DNA from: Limnanthes douglasii subsp. nivea
Lineage: Eukaryota > Streptophyta > Magnoliopsida > Brassicales > Limnanthaceae
Assembly (NCBI GenBank): GCA_036936605.1
Contig: JAUPFV010000005.1
Coordinates: 228,499,770 to 228,563,769 of the forward strand
Direction: 5' to 3'
Length of the DNA: 64,000 nt
The translations under genes and the position numbers were made by a program. Each line of letters starts with the position of its first letter. Positions within the stretch are counted from its first letter, which is position 1. Shown piece after piece: positions 58,655 to 64,000 of this stretch. The notes under the pieces are model-generated. The model did not search any database, was not told the DNA's origin, and worked only from the letters and a program-made list of their open reading frames with translations.

Positions 58655-61600
58655 CTACTCCAAGTACATCCGGAGATGCTCGATATTCCAAGGATGAGTC
58701 AAAACTCTTCCATCTTTGTCTTCCAACCAATATGTTCCAGGTTTAATTCTTTCAACAACCATATACGGACCTTCCCAAGTTGGGGCCAGCTTTCCGAACA
58801 GCTTTTCTTTAGTGTGTAAGAAGACTTTCCTTAATACTTTATCCCCTAGTTGGAAATCTCTTCTTTTAACTTGGGAAGCAAACCTGCTTCTCATCAAGCC
58901 CTGATAGTGTGCAACTCTAAGGTGAGCTTTAACTCGTCTTTCTTCTATCAAATCAAGTTGACCTCTGATTGCCACCTCGTTAGCATGTTCGGAGAAGTTG
59001 TGAACACGAAATGACGGGAGAGTTGCTTCTATGGGAGCTACTGCATCCATCCCATAGACCAAAGCAAAGGGTGACTCTTGTGTTGCAGCCCCAGGTGTTG
59101 TCCGGTAGGCCCACAAGACTTCTTGTAAATAACTAGGCCACTTCCCAGCAGCCCCTTCTAAATTCTTCTTTAAACCGGACAGTATAGTTCTATTAGCCAC
59201 TTCAACTTGCCCATTTGCTTGTGGGTGGAAAAGCGAAGAGAAGCAATGTTGTATACCCCTTGAGGCACAGAAGCTCTCCATTTCCCTATTGTCGAACTGT
59301 GGCCCATTGTCCGTTGTTATCTTTTGTGGGACACCAAATCTGCAACAGATGTTGGATAGAATGAATTTTATAACAGCTTTTGATGTTGTCCCTGCTAGAG
59401 GGGTTGCTTCAATCCACTTCGAGAAGTAGTCTATGGCCACAATTATAGTTTTGCGTCCTCCAGACGCCACAGGGAGAGGCCCTACTAAATCCAACCCCCA
59501 TCGAGCAAAAGGAATAGGCTCAGAAATTGACTCTAAAGGAATGGCTGGGACATGAATTTCATTGTTGTACCTCTGGCATGGGTCACACCTTCTTACCAAT
59601 TCCTTCGCATCTTTCATGATAGATGGCCAATAGTAACCGGACAGTAAAACTCTTCTTGTTAAAGCTCTGAATCCACAATGGGCTGATCCCTCACCATCAT
59701 GCAATTCGGAGAGGACTACTTGAGATTCCTCATCCCCCAAACATCGCAGGAGAGGTTTACTTTAAGATTTTTTATACAACACTTCTCTCAATATGATGAA
59801 ACCACGAGCCTTGTGTTTCAATGTTCTAGCTATTGACTTATCCGGAGGCACGATACCGTCAGAGAGATATTGCAGGAGAGGAAACCTCCAGTCTTGAGGT
59901 TGTTTCACTTGTACTTCAAAAACTTCCTCTTCTTTACCCTTACTAAGTTGAATGGAGGGGCTTTCCAGCACATGGATCCATGGATATGACTCCGTATATG
60001 CTATGGTTGCTAATGAGTCTGCTAGCTCATTTTCTGCCCGGGGAATGTGCTCATAAACAACACCTTTAAACTTGAGTGCTTCATAATTAAGGAGGAGTAA
60101 ATATTTCACAAGCTGGTCATTTTTAGCCTCATATTGGCCTTGGGCATGGTGGACCAGAAGCTGGGAATCACTTAGTAGCTTGACCCTCTTAGCCCCACAA
60201 ATGTAGGCTAACTTTAAACCAGCTATAGCTGCTTCGTATTCGGACTCCTTATTGGATGCGTTGAAAGCAAAACAAATAGCCTGGTACATTTTGTCTCCAT
60301 ATGGAGAAGTTAAACACACCCCTGCACCACATCCCATAGTGTTAGATCCACAATCTGTTCGGACGACCCATACCTTTTTATCTTTTATGTCAGTAGTTTG
60401 CTCTGTATCCTTGTCGGAGTGAAATTCAACCAAAAAGTCAGCTACAGCTTGGGCCTTGACTGCTGTTCGAGGAGCAAAGTCTATGTCGAAGTCTCCCAAC
60501 TCTACTGACGACTTAGTCATCCTGCTTGAAACATCTGCCTTCTGAAGGACATTCTTCAGGGGAAAAGAAGTCCGGACGATGATGGGATGGGCCTGGAAAT
60601 AAGGCCTCATCTTCCTGGCAGCTATCACCAGGGCTAATGCTAATTTTTTGAGTTTCAAGTAACGCATTTCTGCATCTATCAAACTTTTGCTGATGTAGTA
60701 TACTGGATGGGGATGACCATCGACCTCCCTTACCAATACAGCACTGATGGCACAACTTGAAACTGCTAAATATACGAAGAGTGTCTCCCCATCAACTGGT
60801 TTAAACAAAGTTTTGGAGGAGGACATGTGCTTCTTGATCTCATTGAAAGCCTCATCACACTGTGGGGTCCAATTGAATCCCTTTGCACCCTTCAAGGTTT
60901 GAAAGAAGAGGGCACACCTGTCCGAAGACCTTGAGATAAATCTATTTAAGGTAGCTAACCTCCCCGTTAACCGTTGTACTTCTTTAATATTTCGAGGAGG
61001 CTCCATTTGGAATAAAGCATTGAGCTGGTCCAGATCGGGCTGTATTCCATGCTCACTTATAATATAGCCTAGAAATTTTCCGGACTGCACTCCAAACAAA
61101 CATTTTTCTGGGTTTAATTTCAAATTCACTTTTACCAGGTTGGCAAAAGTTTCTTGGAGATCGGACAAGTGCAATTGTTCATCCACACTCTTCACTATCA
61201 TGTCATCAATGTACACTTCCATATTTCTTCCAATCTGATCAGCAAATGCCTTGTTTGCTAATCTCTGATAAGTAGCCCCAGCATTTTTCAACCCAAACGG
61301 CATTACCTTGTAGCAATGGAGACCTCTGTCAGTGACAAATGTGGTATGCTCTTGATCCTTTGGATCCACTTGAATCTGATTGTATCCGGAGAAGGCATCC
61401 ATAAAGGAAAGCAGTTTATTCCCAGAGGTGGAGTCTACCAACTGATCAATCCGGGGGATCGGATACAAATCTTTTGGGCAAGCTCTATTGAGATCTGTGA
61501 AGTCAATGCACATGCGCCACTTGATATTTTTCTTCTTTACCAGAACCGGATTGGCAGTCCACAAAGGATATTGAGACTCCTTGATGTGCCCCATTTTTGT

Positions 61601-61945
61601 GAGCCTGTCAACCTCTTGCACAATGATATCAGCATTCTCCTTAGAAAAAGCTCATCTCTTTTGAACCACTGGTGCCACGTCTCTCTGGACGGATAGGTGA
61701 TGTGATATCACTTCTGCTGGAACCCCAGTAACATCAGCATTGCACCAAGAAAAAACGTGCTGATGATTCTTCAAAAACTTTAACATTTCATTTTTCAGAT
61801 CGGGTGGCATTTTGGAGCCTATCTTAACACTTCTTCCTTCTTCCAAACAGTGTGTCTCTACCTCTTCGACCGGTATCAACACTACAGGGGTCTCTCTGGG
61901 GTCATCAATCTCACCCTCACACCCAGAAGGCCCCTCAAACTGCTA
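58655..61945 (-). pseudogene. Gypsy 2 pol: RT, two RNase H domains, integrase
   Basis: One frame from 61945 to 58655, interrupted only by TGA at 61649-61651 (from CGA) and TAA at 59762-59764. RT is complete: WRMCIDFTDLNRACPKDLYP, SFMDAFSGYNQI, MPFGLKNAGATYQ, and the catalytic YIDD at about 61210. The first RNase H region (YYISKSLIDAEMRY to VELGDFDIDFAPR) is followed by a second RNase H (DCGSNTMGCGAGVCL, NKESEYEAAIAGL, LLSDSQLLV), the mark of Tat elements. Integrase (59740-58655) has the zinc motif H-x-G-E-G-S-A-H with CDPCQ. The catalytic D,D,E is in DLVGPLP, TDNGPQF and GQVEVANRT, and a C-terminal WEGPYMV domain follows. Only two stops separate it from an intact Pol. Confidence 0.92.
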
Positions 61946-62440
61946 TTGCTCACTGATACGAACTGCCCCCAGAGTTCGGGGAGCCAGAGCAGTAGCGTAA
62001 CATTCTCTTGCAATCTTTTGACTGCTCCGGACGACTCCAACCTGTCCCTGAACAGCATATTTCAAGCACTAATGGACTGTTGAAGCCACTGCATGCATCC
62101 TAGAGTGCCAAGATCTCCCTAGAATAGCATTATAGCAAGTGGGACAATCCACCACAATAAAGAGTATTCTGACCATTTTCTTGAAAGGGCACTTGCCCAA
62201 CAGAACTTCCTCTTCGAACTCTCCCGATCACATCTGCTGAGTTGCCTGTAAAGCCCACAATTGATCTGTCCGAACTCTGAATTACAGCTGGATTTTTTAT
62301 TCTCTTGTATGTGGTTAAGAAAAGGATATTGGCTGAGCTTCCAGTATCCACCAAAATTTGTCTTATGTCGTGGCCCCAGTAGATGCTCCTATGACAACAA
62401 CATCCTCATGAGGGCCAGCAATATCTCTTAAATCATCTTC
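61946..62440 (-). pseudogene. Gypsy 2 protease region
   Basis: An aspartic protease with intact active site MVDTGSSANILFL at 62354, unlike the DTDSS of Gypsy 1. Three small indels are visible by comparison with the sister copy. One T is gained in a T run near 62445 (restored by one base lost near 62375), and one G is gained near 62226 that shifts the frame out of line with RT. A TAG at about 62075 replaces a Gln codon. The region would release mature Gag and Pol proteins. Confidence 0.8.
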
Positions 62441-62441
62441 A

Positions 62442-64000
62442 TCAAAAAAAAATGAAGGGGAATGAATTTTGTGACTGATAGGAAGTCATGCCTCCTTCTA
62501 GCTGGGAGGCTAAAGTATGAACGTGCCTCTTCCTCGAAGAAGCAGTAGGAGCTGTCACAGTGTCCCCTCCGAAAATTGTAAGCGACTCAAAAAACTTAAT
62601 GAGTCCGGAGACCGGCCTAGAACATTCCTCAATTGTACCCACTCTGTTTTGAGTTGGATCAGGATCCAAGTACTCAGATTCCACATCAACCCTCTCAATT
62701 ATAACCATGGCTCCCTCCGGAGCACCATTACTTGGACCAACCCGGTGAGTGTTGTCATGCCTGTTGCCTCCTCTTCTTTTGACGTAAGCCCCCAGCTTTC
62801 CCCTCTCAATCAAGTTCTGAACTTCTTGTTTCAACGTTATGCAGTCATCAGTGGTATGACCAATATCATTGTGATATTGGCAAAAAGATTTATTGCGATG
62901 TTCTCTGGGAGACTGCAATGTGGCTGGTCTCCGATAATGCACCTCGTCCTTTGTTTTATAAAAAATGGTGGCCATACTTTCTTTTAATTCTGCGAACCAC
63001 TCCGGTTGGACCCATGGCCCTCTCTTGTTTTTGGATTGCTGACTCTAAGGAGGAGCAGCTGGCTGAGACTGAGCTTTTGCCCTACCATGCCCCTCTCCGG
63101 TCTCTCTTGCTTTGTTCTCGGACTGATTCTGATTGGGATTTGGCGCCACCGGGGTAGACCTCACTTACCTGTGCACCCTGGTTTTCTTCGTTTCATCAAC
63201 ATTTATTTGTTTTCCAACCTGATTCAGCAACCCTCCCCATGTCATGGCCTTCTTTATGGCCACTGAATCAGCTAGGTTGCCTGGGTTCAAACCCTGTCTT
63301 AGGGATGTTATTGCTATCTGTTCGAAGCAATCAGCCAACCCATTCTTGGTATTCACAAAACGGCTTATATATTCTTTCAAGGACTCATTTGGTTCCTGGG
63401 CACAATGGATTATTGTGTCTCCATTGCCCTTTAGCTCTTTACTCCCTACAAACTGCCTTCGAAAGGCTACCCAAAAAGTATCGAAATCTTTGATACAACC
63501 CTGAGGCAGGCTGTTGTACCATTTTAGAGCACTCCTCGTAAATGATTGGGAGAATGCCCTACAAAGTAGTTTATCATCGCCGTCAAAGTTCATCATGAAG
63601 TTTTTAAATTGTTCCAAATGGTTGTCCGGATCAGTACTGCCATCGTACTTGTCTATTTTGGTACTGTCAAACCTCTTAGGGAGGTTTCCGGGCAGAATTT
63701 TAGAAGACAATGGAGATTGCCTCCAATTTCTTCCACGACTGAACACAGTATCCTCATTGGGAGTTGCAAAGATACCTGGTTCATCGTGAAAAGCAAAGGG
63801 ATCCATCAGTATCCGGTCCACATGCCTCCGGCTATGAGATGATCTGTTACCAATATGCCTCTTCATCTTTCCATGTTTATCCCTTTTTCTTGAATATTTT
63901 TTTATCTGCTTTTGCTTCTTTCTAGTTCGACCCTCATCGCTGCTAGAGGATAAAGATTTTTCGACTCCCTCACTGTCCGAAGAGCTATCAGAAGATTCTG
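62442..64000 (-). pseudogene. Gypsy 2 gag, partial at window end
   Basis: Gag frame running in from beyond 64000. It shows a Ser/acidic and Lys-rich N-terminal part, the retrotransposon gag core with LCRAFSQSFTRSALKWYNSL (about 63570-63510), and a zinc-finger-like CQYHNDIGHTTDDC (about 62895-62855). In-frame stops are at 63165-63167 (TAA) and about 63047 (TAG). The first sits inside a perfect splice donor word, CAG/GTAAGT. Compared with Gypsy 1 gag, the proteins align end to end with the same order and spacing. Confidence 0.88.

Larger units (their letters stand above)
54375..64000 (-). mobile_element. Ty3/Gypsy Tat-lineage element 2, large, runs off the window
   Basis: A minus-strand element of the same family as Gypsy 1. 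The 3' LTR is at 54375-54802. The polypurine tract (aaaaaagggg on the minus strand) follows at about 54806-54816. Next come an antisense gene on the plus strand (55141-58171) and a repeat-containing spacer. Pol (61945-58655), protease and gag (to 64000 and beyond) complete it. By comparison with Gypsy 1, the window ends about 300 bp after the gag start, so the 5' LTR lies less than about 1 kb outside. It has the second, aRNH-type RNase H typical of the Tat lineage. A handful of stops and indels disable it. It is GC-richer than its flanks. Confidence 0.92.

Noticed and set aside
63045..63168. A 124-nt intron in Gypsy 2 gag from GTAAGT to the AG at 63045
   Set aside because: The donor leaves phase 2 and this acceptor resumes at phase 0, so the frame is lost. 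Reported only as an open question.

Overview
This is nuclear DNA from a flowering plant, most likely a eudicot. I see no bacterial operons, tRNA or rRNA genes. The window is an AT-rich gene-poor stretch with only two host genes I can support. These are a group I WRKY transcription factor (about 19787-21830, +) and an N-myristoylated CDK-like Ser/Thr kinase of the CRK7/CDK12-like plant family (about 45687-48536, +). Both have spliced plant-type structures with GT-AG introns. Species cannot be fixed from the sequence alone.

Nearly everything else is retrotransposon in various states of decay. From left to right: a LINE on the minus strand with a perfect 17-bp target-site duplication (1246-5864). 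Next is a badly decayed Tork/Tnt1-like Copia element on the minus strand (about 7475-18926), whose RNase H and LTR end carries a 996-bp tandem duplication. Nested in that Copia is an internally deleted Ty3/Gypsy Tat-lineage element on the plus strand (12376-16469, 5-bp TSD aagtg). After the WRKY gene comes a second LINE on the minus strand (about 22449-28430). A fairly well preserved short-LTR Copia follows on the minus strand (29956-34728, with clear PBS and PPT), then a decayed Copia fragment on the plus strand (about 35440-38050) and a very old Gypsy remnant on the minus strand (about 40360-43340).

Right of the kinase gene is a block (49330-54374) with a diverged roughly 325-bp tandem array, a decayed plant mobile domain (PMD) coding remnant, and an inverted copy of the array unit. 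This may be one unrecognised DNA element. The window ends in a large Tat-lineage Gypsy element on the minus strand (54375 to beyond 64000), of the same family as the nested one. It has gag, DTG protease, RT, two RNase H domains and integrase.

The most interesting object is inside that last element. Between pol and the 3' LTR, on the opposite strand, lies a gene-like unit (55141-58171, +) with its own TATA box, one short intron, a putative 'gypsy-type transposase' domain and a C-terminal coiled coil. Antisense ORFs at this place are known in some Tat elements (for example Grande gene 23). The nested copy lost its RT end, RNase H, integrase and this whole antisense unit in one roughly 6.2-kb deletion. 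Both family members also share in-frame stops at the same codons.
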